A DNA stretch of 64,000 nucleotides from Brachymonas sp049977365. GTDB lineage: Bacteria; Pseudomonadota; Gammaproteobacteria; Burkholderiales; Burkholderiaceae_C. Shown here one piece after another: positions 36,886 through 44,121 of the stretch. A program made the translations under genes and the position numbers. The notes beneath the pieces are model-generated. The model had not been told where the DNA came from. It worked only from the letters and a program-made list of their open reading frames with translations, and ran no database searches. The stretch lies in contig NZ_JBNGEN010000002.1 of the NCBI RefSeq assembly GCF_049977365.1, positions 186,001-250,000 of the forward strand, written 5' to 3'. The first letter of the stretch is position 1. Every line of letters begins with the position of its first letter.

Positions 36886-38745
36886 ATGAACACCCACCAT
36901 ACGCCCACCCAACCCAGCCATGCTGCCAGCGAAGCAGCCGAAGAACCGACCCGCGCCAGCAACTTCCTGCGCCAGATCATCGAAAACGACCTGAGCCAGG
37001 GCGCCTACGCCGGCCGCAAATGGTCCGGCACACCGGGAGACGCCGCCCACCAGGCCCATGGGGAGCCCGATCCCGCCCGCATCCGCACCCGTTTTCCCCC
37101 CGAGCCCAACGGCTACCTCCACATCGGCCATGCCAAGAGCATCTGCCTGAACTTCGGCCTGGCCCAGGAGTACCAGGGCATCTGCCACCTGCGCTTCGAC
37201 GACACCAACCCCGAGAAGGAAAGCGTCGAGTATGTCCACAGCATCACGGACGCCGTGCAGTGGCTCGTCGGCCCAGCCTGGATCCATGACGACGTGGGCG
37301 GGCACGACGTTCATCTCTACTACGCCAGCCATTACTTCGACGCCATGCACCGCGCCGCGCTCTACCTCATCGAGCACGGACTGGCCTACGTCGACGAACA
37401 GAGCCCCGAGGACATGCGGCGCAACCGTGGAGACTTCACCCACCCCGGCGTGGACAGCCCCTTCCGCGCGCGCACCCCGGCCGAGAACCTGGCCCGCTTC
37501 GAGGACATGCGCCTCGGCAAGCTGGCCGACGGCGCCGCCGTGCTGCGCGCCAGAATCGACATGGCGCACCCCAACATCAACATGCGGGATCCGGCCATCT
37601 ACCGCATCCGCCGCGCGCACCACCACAACACCGGCGACACCTGGTGCATCTACCCGATGTACACCTTCGCCCACCCCATCGAGGACGCCCTCGAAAACAT
37701 CACCCACAGCATCTGCACCCTGGAATTCGAGGACCAGCGCCCGTTCTACGACTGGCTCATGACCACTCTCAGTGCCGGCGGCATCGTCAACGCCCCGCCC
37801 CCCCACCAGTACGAATTTGCCCGGCTCAACCTCACCTACGTCATCACCAGCAAGCGCAAGCTCAAGCAGCTCGTCGACGACAGCCACGTCGAAGGCTGGG
37901 ACGATCCCCGCATGCCCACCATCGTCGGCCTGCGCCGCCGCGGCTACCCCCCCGAGGCCCTGCGTCTGTTCTGCGACCGCATCGGCGTCTCCAAGGCCGA
38001 CAGCTGGATCGACTACAGCGTGCTCGAAGGTGCCCTGCGCGACACCCTCGACCCTGTGGCCCCCCGTGCCATGGCCGTGCTCGACCCCATCCGTCTCACC
38101 CTGACCAACTGGGAAGAGCTCATGGGCGCCGGCACGCTCGACACCTGCCACGCCCCCGTGCACCCCCACCACCCCGAAATGGGCCAGCGCACCATGCACA
38201 TGGGTTCGCACCTGTGGATCGAGCGCGAAGACTTCATGGAAATCCCCGAAAAGGGCTACCGCCGGCTCTATCCGCCCCACACCAACGCCGCCGGCCAGCC
38301 GGTTGACGGCAACAAGGTGCGCCTCAAGTACGGACACATCATCGAGTGCACCGGCTTCGAGAAGGACGCCTCGGGCCGCGTCACCGAGGTCTTTGCCCAG
38401 CTCCTGCCCGACACCAAGAGCGGCACCCCTGGAGCCGACCGCATCAAGGTCAAGGGCGTCATCGGCTGGGTCGGCGCCGAAGACGGCGTCCAGGCCGAAG
38501 TGCGCCTGTACGACCGGCTCTTCACCGAATCCCAGCCTGACGCGGGCGGCAAGGACTTTCTGGCAGCCCTCAACCCGGACAGTCTGCGCACGGTCACGGC
38601 CTGGGTCGAGCCCTCCGTGTCCGGTACGGGCAGCCACTTCCAGTTCGAGCGGCTCGGCTATTTCGCCACCGACCGCGTCCTGTCCCGCGACGGCGAGCTG
38701 GTGCTCAACCGCATCACGGGACTCAAGGACACCTGGGGCAAGTAA
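36886..38745 (+). CDS. glnS: glutamine--tRNA ligase
   Basis: A 619-residue class I aminoacyl-tRNA synthetase that charges tRNA-Gln. The HIGH motif is at 79-82 (NGYLHIGHAKS), and the KMSKS-equivalent reads TSKRK (YVITSKRKLKQL). RFDDTNPEKE confirms the GluRS/GlnRS family, and the C-terminal beta-barrel anticodon domains are present. It is longer than E. coli GlnRS (554) because of the N-terminal extension and insertions in the barrel (around KSGTPGADRIK). Direct GlnRS, as opposed to the GatCAB route, is normal for beta- and gammaproteobacteria. Confidence 0.97.
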   Translation: MNTHHTPTQPSHAASEAAEEPTRASNFLRQIIENDLSQGAYAGRKWSGTPGDAAHQAHGEPDPARIRTRFPPEPNGYLHIGHAKSICLNFGLAQEYQGICHLRFDDTNPEKESVEYVHSITDAVQWLVGPAWIHDDVGGHDVHLYYASHYFDAMHRAALYLIEHGLAYVDEQSPEDMRRNRGDFTHPGVDSPFRARTPAENLARFEDMRLGKLADGAAVLRARIDMAHPNINMRDPAIYRIRRAHHHNTGDTWCIYPMYTFAHPIEDALENITHSICTLEFEDQRPFYDWLMTTLSAGGIVNAPPPHQYEFARLNLTYVITSKRKLKQLVDDSHVEGWDDPRMPTIVGLRRRGYPPEALRLFCDRIGVSKADSWIDYSVLEGALRDTLDPVAPRAMAVLDPIRLTLTNWEELMGAGTLDTCHAPVHPHHPEMGQRTMHMGSHLWIEREDFMEIPEKGYRRLYPPHTNAAGQPVDGNKVRLKYGHIIECTGFEKDASGRVTEVFAQLLPDTKSGTPGADRIKVKGVIGWVGAEDGVQAEVRLYDRLFTESQPDAGGKDFLAALNPDSLRTVTAWVEPSVSGTGSHFQFERLGYFATDRVLSRDGELVLNRITGLKDTWGK

Positions 38746-38829
38746 GGTCGCGCTCCTCCCCCCACCACGCACCGCCCGCCACACTGGGGCACACGGCAAT
38801 CCGTGCCTCCGTGCGGCGGTGGCGCCCCT

Positions 38830-38852
38830 CTCCCCGGCACACCACCGGGGAG
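38830..38852. other. 8-bp hairpin between glnS and the nuclease-helicase gene
   Basis: CTCCCCGG-CACACCA-CCGGGGAG has perfect arms. No T-run follows. It may limit read-through from glnS or shape the helicase leader. Confidence 0.55.
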
Positions 38853-38900
38853 CACACAGCCCCTCTGACGCCCTTTCCTGCACCGCAGACTGACTGCTTC

Positions 38901-40784
38901 ATGGCCCTCTTTCCCCAGATCTTCGGACGCATCGAGCGCCACTGCAGCAACACCGGCGAGCGCAAGGTGCTGCAGCAGCTGAAGCGCTGCCTGTCGGACG
39001 ACTACATCGTCTGGCACAACATCCCCATCGGAGACCGGCAGCGCGAGCCCGACTTCGTCATCCTCAATCCCCGCCGGGGAGTGCTGGTGCTGGAAGTGAA
39101 GGACTGGAAATTCTCCACCCTGCTGGAGCTCGACCGCGACAAGATCACCCTGCAGACGGAACACGGCCCCACCACCTGCGACCACCCCGACCGGCAGGCC
39201 ATGCGCTATGCCCGTGAAATCCATGCCGTGCTGGAGCGTGACCCCCAGCTGCAGCAGCAGGGCCCCCTCCACCGCGGGCGCTGCATCGTGCCCTACGGCT
39301 GGGGCGTCGCACTCAGCGGCATACGCAGCCGCGACGCCGGCGCAGTGACCGACTTTGCCGAGATCTTTTCCCCCCACAAAACCCTGCTGGCCGATGATCT
39401 GGCGGAATCCGTGCACCCCGAGCAGTTCGAGGAACGCCTCTGGGCCATGTTCGTGGTCGCTTTTCCCGTCACGCTGACGCTGCCGCAGCAGGACCGGGTG
39501 CGCTGGCACCTGTTCCCCGACCTGCGCATCACCATGGGCACCCCCTCCTCGGCAGGCACCTCCGGCAGCACGGAAAGCGGCAGCGGCATGCTGACCATTC
39601 CCGACCTGATCCAGGTCATGGACCTGCAGCAGGAAACCACCGCCCGCACCCTCGGCACCGGCCACCGCATCATCCACGGCCCTGCAGGATCAGGCAAAAC
39701 CATGGTGCTCATTTTCCGGGCCCAGCAGCTCGCGGCCCAGGCTGCCCCGGGCAGTCCTCCCATTCTGGTCACGTGCTACAACCGCCCACTTGCCGACCGG
39801 CTGCGCCAGATGCTCGCCGAGCGCGGCGTCTCTCCCCAGCGGGTCCAGGTCCAGACCTTCCACCAGTGGTGCAGCGAGATGGTGCGCAGCTACCAGCTGC
39901 CGATTCCCCGCGGACTTTCCACGTCGGAGAGTCTCGATGAGCAGGTTCGCGTCGTGGAGCGCCATCTGGCCAGCGGCATGGTGCCGCAGGGCCAGTACAG
40001 CGCCCTGCTGATCGACGAAGCACATGACTTCGATGCCACCTGGCTGCGCATGGCAGCCCAGCTCGTGACCCCCGAGACCAAGTCCCTGCTCATCCTGTAT
40101 GACGATGCCCAGGCCATCAACCGCAGGGCAGAGCGCCGCAGGTTCAGCTTCGCGAGTGTCGGCATCGAGGCCCAGGGACGCACCAGCATCTTCAAGTTCA
40201 ACTACCGCAACACCACCGAAATCCTCGCGGTGGCCCTGCACCTTGCGGACAGCCTGCTGACCGAACGCGAGGAAAACGACGACCACGTGGCCCGCATCCA
40301 TCCCGAAACGGCCGGCAGACGCGGCCCGGTCCCGGTGCTGATCAAGGCCCGCGACGGCTGGGAAGAAGCCAGGCACGTCGTCGACCGCATCGCCGCGCAG
40401 CTGCGTGAAGGCGTTCCTCTCGACGACATCGCCATCCTCTCCACCGGATACCGTCTCAACGCCATGGAGCAGTGCCTCACCCAACGGGGCATCCCCTGGC
40501 AACGCCACCGATCGGGCATCAGCCGCATCGACTGGTCGCTTCCCAGCGTCAAACTGCTGGGCATGTCCACGAGCAAGGGGCTGGAATTCCCCCACGTCTA
40601 CGTGGCCCATATCGACGGCCTGCCAGAACGGGCAGACCAGGACACCGACGACGCCCTGCGCATCCTGTACGTGGCCATGACGCGCGCCACCCAGACCCTC
40701 ACCCTCTCGGCCGCAGCCATCACGCCCCTAGTGCAGCGGGTGGAACAGTCCGTCGCTGCCGTGCGCCAGGAGTTCGGCGGCTGA
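38901..40784 (+). CDS. NERD nuclease domain - UvrD/Rep-type helicase fusion
   Basis: A 627-residue protein. The N-terminal 120 residues form a NERD domain, a PD-(D/E)XK nuclease relative: Glu20 (NTGERKVLQQL), Asp51 (EPDFVIL) and Glu65-x-Lys67 (VLEVKDWK). Then comes a superfamily 1 helicase: Walker A GPAGSGKT (260-267), LLIDEAHDF, the motif V stretch STSKGLEFPHVYVAHI and LYVAMTRAT. The domain pairing suggests DNA processing, repair or defence against foreign DNA; the exact role is unknown. The ATG at 38901 excludes 30 atypical residues of a longer frame. It stands alone between glnS and the hemerythrin gene, with no obvious partner. Confidence 0.87.
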   Translation: MALFPQIFGRIERHCSNTGERKVLQQLKRCLSDDYIVWHNIPIGDRQREPDFVILNPRRGVLVLEVKDWKFSTLLELDRDKITLQTEHGPTTCDHPDRQAMRYAREIHAVLERDPQLQQQGPLHRGRCIVPYGWGVALSGIRSRDAGAVTDFAEIFSPHKTLLADDLAESVHPEQFEERLWAMFVVAFPVTLTLPQQDRVRWHLFPDLRITMGTPSSAGTSGSTESGSGMLTIPDLIQVMDLQQETTARTLGTGHRIIHGPAGSGKTMVLIFRAQQLAAQAAPGSPPILVTCYNRPLADRLRQMLAERGVSPQRVQVQTFHQWCSEMVRSYQLPIPRGLSTSESLDEQVRVVERHLASGMVPQGQYSALLIDEAHDFDATWLRMAAQLVTPETKSLLILYDDAQAINRRAERRRFSFASVGIEAQGRTSIFKFNYRNTTEILAVALHLADSLLTEREENDDHVARIHPETAGRRGPVPVLIKARDGWEEARHVVDRIAAQLREGVPLDDIAILSTGYRLNAMEQCLTQRGIPWQRHRSGISRIDWSLPSVKLLGMSTSKGLEFPHVYVAHIDGLPERADQDTDDALRILYVAMTRATQTLTLSAAAITPLVQRVEQSVAAVRQEFGG

Positions 40785-40868
40785 AGATGCGGCTTCCCCG
40801 TCAACTCTCTCGCCTCCTTCCCTGATACGCCTGCCCTGCGCAGCTGACCATTCCCCAACGGCATCTCC

Positions 40869-40927
40869 TTGACGCACATCAAGGGATGTTTCCCTCTGTA
40901 CGATCGTCCAATGCAGCCCCCTATAAT
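40869..40927 (+). promoter_or_regulatory. FNR-type box and promoter of the hemerythrin gene
   Basis: TTGAC-GCAC-ATCAA (40869-40882) matches the FNR/Anr consensus TTGAT-N4-ATCAA at 9 of 10 positions. A perfect TATAAT lies at 40922-40927. With a start near 40934-40937 the box is centred about 59-61 bases upstream, the class I activator position. This predicts induction at low oxygen. Confidence 0.72.
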
Positions 40928-41008
40928 TTTCCGTCATGTAACGTAACTCATCACCCTCTGAATGCGGAAGGAATGCTCCAGGGGCAAGAGAAATTCAAGG
41001 ACTTACGC

Positions 41009-41470
41009 ATGGCGCACATTGAATGGACCCCCGAGCTGAACCTGGGCATTGCAGAGATCGATGATCAGCATCGTCGCATCGTCGACTACCTCAACGAGCT
41101 CTACCAGGCACAGCTCAGGCAGGACCGCAACATGCTCAAGGAGATCATCGACGACGTCATGGACTACACGCTGTCCCACCTCGGCTTCGAGGAAGTCATG
41201 ATGCGCGATGCAGGCTACGAATTCTTCAACGCCCACAAGTGGGTGCACGATGCCTTCGTCGACCGCGTCTCCGGTCTGCACAAGCGCTTCGACGAAGGCG
41301 AAGATGTCGCAGCCGAGCTCCACGCCCTGCTGGCGCGGTGGCTGGTCAATCACATCCTCAAGCAGGACAAGCACTACGTGGACGTGGTCAAGGCCCACGC
41401 CAGCCAGAATGCCCTGCACACCCAGTCCAAGCGCATGAACTGGCTCTCCCAGTTCTTCGGAGGAAAATGA
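41009..41470 (+). CDS. bacteriohemerythrin
   Basis: A 153-residue four-helix oxygen-binding protein. All seven ligands of the non-heme di-iron site are present in canonical order: His21, His57, Glu61, His76, His80, His115 and Asp120 (DDQHRRI, SHLGFEEVM, HKWVHDAF, NHILKQDKHY). Single-domain bacteriohemerythrins deliver or buffer O2, for instance to methane monooxygenase or terminal oxidases, or detoxify it. The C-terminus adds a short tail (KRMNWLSQFFGGK). The ATG at 41009 has AAGGA at the right spacing. An FNR-like box and TATAAT lie upstream, consistent with use in low oxygen. Confidence 0.93.
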   Translation: MAHIEWTPELNLGIAEIDDQHRRIVDYLNELYQAQLRQDRNMLKEIIDDVMDYTLSHLGFEEVMMRDAGYEFFNAHKWVHDAFVDRVSGLHKRFDEGEDVAAELHALLARWLVNHILKQDKHYVDVVKAHASQNALHTQSKRMNWLSQFFGGK

Positions 41471-41565
41471 ACAGCCGCTTGAACGGTGGAAGCTGCGGCG
41501 TGCACTGACCGCCGTGCATCCAGCCGGGTTCTCAGGCCTGGCAGAACACGCAGCGGCCAGTCCCT

Positions 41566-42882
41566 CTAGTTCTGCGCCTGCCCACCATCGGCTTCCTCAT
41601 CCCACTTCCGCAGCTGTGCGAGCTTGTCGGCGATCTTGAGCTCAAGCCCTCGGGGCACGGGGCGATACCAGCCCGGTTCCGGCATGTCTTCCGGCAGATA
41701 GGTCTCCCCTGCCGCATAGGCATGGAGCTCGTCATGGGCATAGCGGTAGTCATGCCCGTAGCCGAGTTCCTTCATGAGCTTGGTGGGCGCATTGCGAAGA
41801 TGCACCGGGACTTCCCGGCTGCGGTCCTTGCGGATGAAGGCCCGTGCCTGGTTGTAGGCCATGTACCCCGCATTGCTCTTGGGCGCCACGGCCAGGTACA
41901 GCACCGCCTGCGCCAGTGCCAGTTCTCCTTCGGGGCTGCCAAGACGTTCGTAGGTGCTGGCCGCCTCATTGGCGATCTGCATGGCGCGCGGATCGGCCAG
42001 TCCTATGTCCTCCCAGGCCATGCGCACGATGCGCCGCGCCAGGTAGCGGGGATCGGCCCCTCCGTCGAGCATGCGGCAGAGCCAGTACAGGGCTGCATCG
42101 GGGTGCGATCCACGCACCGACTTGTGCAGGGCGGAAATCTGATCGTAGAACGCATCGCCCCCCTTGTCGAACCGCCTGCTGTTCAGGGTCAGCGCGTTGT
42201 CGATGAAAGCCGCATCGATGTGCGTGACCCCCGACGTCTGTGCCGCCGACATGCACTGTTCGAGCAGGTTGAGGAACCGGCGTGCATCTCCGTCGGCATA
42301 CCCAATCAGGGTATCGACCGCCACATCCTCCCATGTGAGAGTGCCCTGCAGCGTTCCACGCGCCCGCTCGAACAGCTGCCGCAGCTCGGCTTCGGACAGG
42401 GGCTGCAGCACGTAGACCTGCGCCCTCGACAGCAGGGCCGAATTGACCTCGAAGGAGGGATTCTCGGTAGTGGCACCGATGAACGTCACCAGTCCGCTTT
42501 CCACATAGGGCAGCAGGGCATCCTGCTGGGCCTTGTTGAAGCGGTGAATCTCATCCACGAACAGAATGGTGTGCCGCCCCTGGGCGAGATTCTGGCGGGC
42601 ACGGTCCATGGCTGCCCGGATGTCCTTGACGCCGGAGAACACCGCAGACAAGGCGATGAAATCGCAATCGAAGGCGGTGGCGGTCAGCCGTGCGAGCGTC
42701 GTCTTGCCGACCCCTGGCGGCCCCCAGAAGATCATGGAATGGGGCTTGCCGGACTGAAACGCGAGCCGCAGGGGCTTGCCGGCATCCAGCAGGTGCGTCT
42801 GCCCGACCACGTCGTCCAGCGTGCGGGGCCGGAGCAGTTCCGCAAGCGGCGCATCCGGCTCGTGTGCAAAGAGATCATCCAT
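41566..42882 (-). CDS. rarA: replication-associated recombination protein RarA (MgsA)
   Basis: A 438-residue AAA+ ATPase of the RarA/MgsA/WRNIP1 family, acting at stalled replication forks. Visible motifs are GPPGVGKTTLARL (Walker A), ILFVDEIHRFNKAQQDALL (Walker B and extension), and the C-terminal tetramerisation region HKSVRGSHPDAALYWLCRML and AMQIANEAAS. Length is close to the E. coli protein (447). It follows lolA on the same strand; ftsK-lolA-rarA is a conserved order, though serS, usually next, is absent here. Confidence 0.95.
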   Translation of the reverse strand: MDDLFAHEPDAPLAELLRPRTLDDVVGQTHLLDAGKPLRLAFQSGKPHSMIFWGPPGVGKTTLARLTATAFDCDFIALSAVFSGVKDIRAAMDRARQNLAQGRHTILFVDEIHRFNKAQQDALLPYVESGLVTFIGATTENPSFEVNSALLSRAQVYVLQPLSEAELRQLFERARGTLQGTLTWEDVAVDTLIGYADGDARRFLNLLEQCMSAAQTSGVTHIDAAFIDNALTLNSRRFDKGGDAFYDQISALHKSVRGSHPDAALYWLCRMLDGGADPRYLARRIVRMAWEDIGLADPRAMQIANEAASTYERLGSPEGELALAQAVLYLAVAPKSNAGYMAYNQARAFIRKDRSREVPVHLRNAPTKLMKELGYGHDYRYAHDELHAYAAGETYLPEDMPEPGWYRPVPRGLELKIADKLAQLRKWDEEADGGQAQN

Positions 42883-42975
42883 GCGTCTATTGGACCAGAA
42901 AGTGCGTCTCTGACTGCACGCAGGGGATGTCCCTGCTGCACTGTCTTGTCCCTGCCTTTATGCAAGGCAGCAGCA

Positions 42976-42997
42976 TGCCGGCGCCATGACGCCGGCA
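42976..42997. other. 8-bp inverted repeat between lolA and rarA
   Basis: TGCCGGCG-CCATGA-CGCCGGCA forms a stable hairpin in the 143 bases between lolA and rarA. It lacks a T-run and could be a processing or partial termination site. Confidence 0.55.
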
Positions 42998-43025
42998 CTG
43001 GCGTCTGTCCCCGTGGTTCGCCGTC

Positions 43026-43730
43026 TCACTGCTTGAGCACATCGGCCCCTTTGGGAGGCACGAAGCTGAACTTCATCCCTGCCGGCACCGTGCTGCTGAA
43101 CTTGCCAAAGGTCAGATCGGACCGCTGCCCGAACCCGTCGAGAATCACCAGCCGGCGAAGGTCATTGCCTTCGAATCCGATCATCACTTCCTTGACCTGC
43201 CCTTCCTTGCCCTTGGGGGTGGCCTTTACCCAAGTCAGGGAGCCGCTCCCCGTCGCATTTTCCAGCGTGAAGCGGGCCTTGAGCGCATCCAGGCTGGTGG
43301 CCGACGCCACCAGGGCGGCCGGGGTGGCGTCGAGCACCTTGCTCTGGCTGCGCTGCGTCACCTGACGCAATTCGGCGTCATACATCCACAGGTGCCGGCC
43401 ATCCGCCACAATGGTCTGGACATAGGGCTTGCGATAGTCGAAGCGGAAGCGATTGGGCCGCTGGAAGGCAAAGGTGCCGCTGCTCTGCCGCGCCGCACCC
43501 GACTTGCCCACGGTGCTCACACTCTGGGTAAAGCTGGCTGCTCCCACATGCGTGTGCCGGATATAGGCATCGAGGGTAGACAGCCCGTCGGCATGGGCCT
43601 GCCCGATCCAGCCCGCCATGCCGAGCAGGGCCACGGCGAGTACCCGCCCGCCCTGCAAGGCGCGGAAACGCGGCATCTGCCCGGCTACGGGAGACAGAGA
43701 GGATACGGAACGGGACTCAAATGACTTCAT
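43026..43730 (-). CDS. lolA: outer-membrane lipoprotein carrier protein LolA
   Basis: A 234-residue periplasmic chaperone that carries lipoproteins from LolCDE to LolB. A signal peptide is visible (VLAVALLGMAGWIGQAHA) after a long basic/Ser-rich N-region. The mature part has LolA features: FTQSVSTVGKSGAARQSSGTFAFQRPNRFRFDY, KPYVQTIVADGRHLWMYD and LRRLVILDGFGQRSDLTF. The ATG at 43730 has AAGGAG 7 bases upstream. The frame remains open to 44411, but that part is unlike any LolA. ftsK lies upstream, rarA downstream. Confidence 0.94.
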   Translation of the reverse strand: MKSFESRSVSSLSPVAGQMPRFRALQGGRVLAVALLGMAGWIGQAHADGLSTLDAYIRHTHVGAASFTQSVSTVGKSGAARQSSGTFAFQRPNRFRFDYRKPYVQTIVADGRHLWMYDAELRQVTQRSQSKVLDATPAALVASATSLDALKARFTLENATGSGSLTWVKATPKGKEGQVKEVMIGFEGNDLRRLVILDGFGQRSDLTFGKFSSTVPAGMKFSFVPPKGADVLKQ

Positions 43731-44121
43731 GAACAACTCCTTGTGCGTGCGGGTCCAGCCCATGGCAGCAGAAAAGGCTATGGAGGCACTCGCAAGTCCC
43801 TGCCCTCTTCTGCATGCGGCCAGCCGGCATGTCGTAATGATGATTCGGCGCAAGGAAACCCACCTCCGCGAGGGTGCCACCCTGCCGAACCCAGGTTGTC
43901 CCACAGTGTAGGCGCTTGCCCGAGGTGCGGACGCCCAGGCTCTGGGGAAGATGCTACCAAGCAGCAAAGATGTAACAGGCACTCTCCCCCTCCGTCCAGA
44001 GGACGTTTCCGTGCCTCCGGCTCTGTTACATATTGCCGGAGGGGCGGTTTCTGCCACGGCCCTGCCCGCTTTGTGCACCCCAGGGCCTGACCGCACGAAA
44101 AGTGGCCGAATCGCCGATCGA
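43731..44121. other. ftsK-lolA intergenic region with large interrupted inverted repeat
   Basis: 391 bases without a supported gene. TGTAACAG (43971-43978) pairs with CTGTTACA (44023-44030), and the adjacent GGCAC (43978-43982) with GTGCC (44011-44015), giving a hairpin with an 8-base side bulge and a 28-base apical loop. It could be an operator pair or an RNA element in the lolA leader. I could not settle a promoter for lolA; minus-strand TAGCAT near 43951 is weak. Confidence 0.5.
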
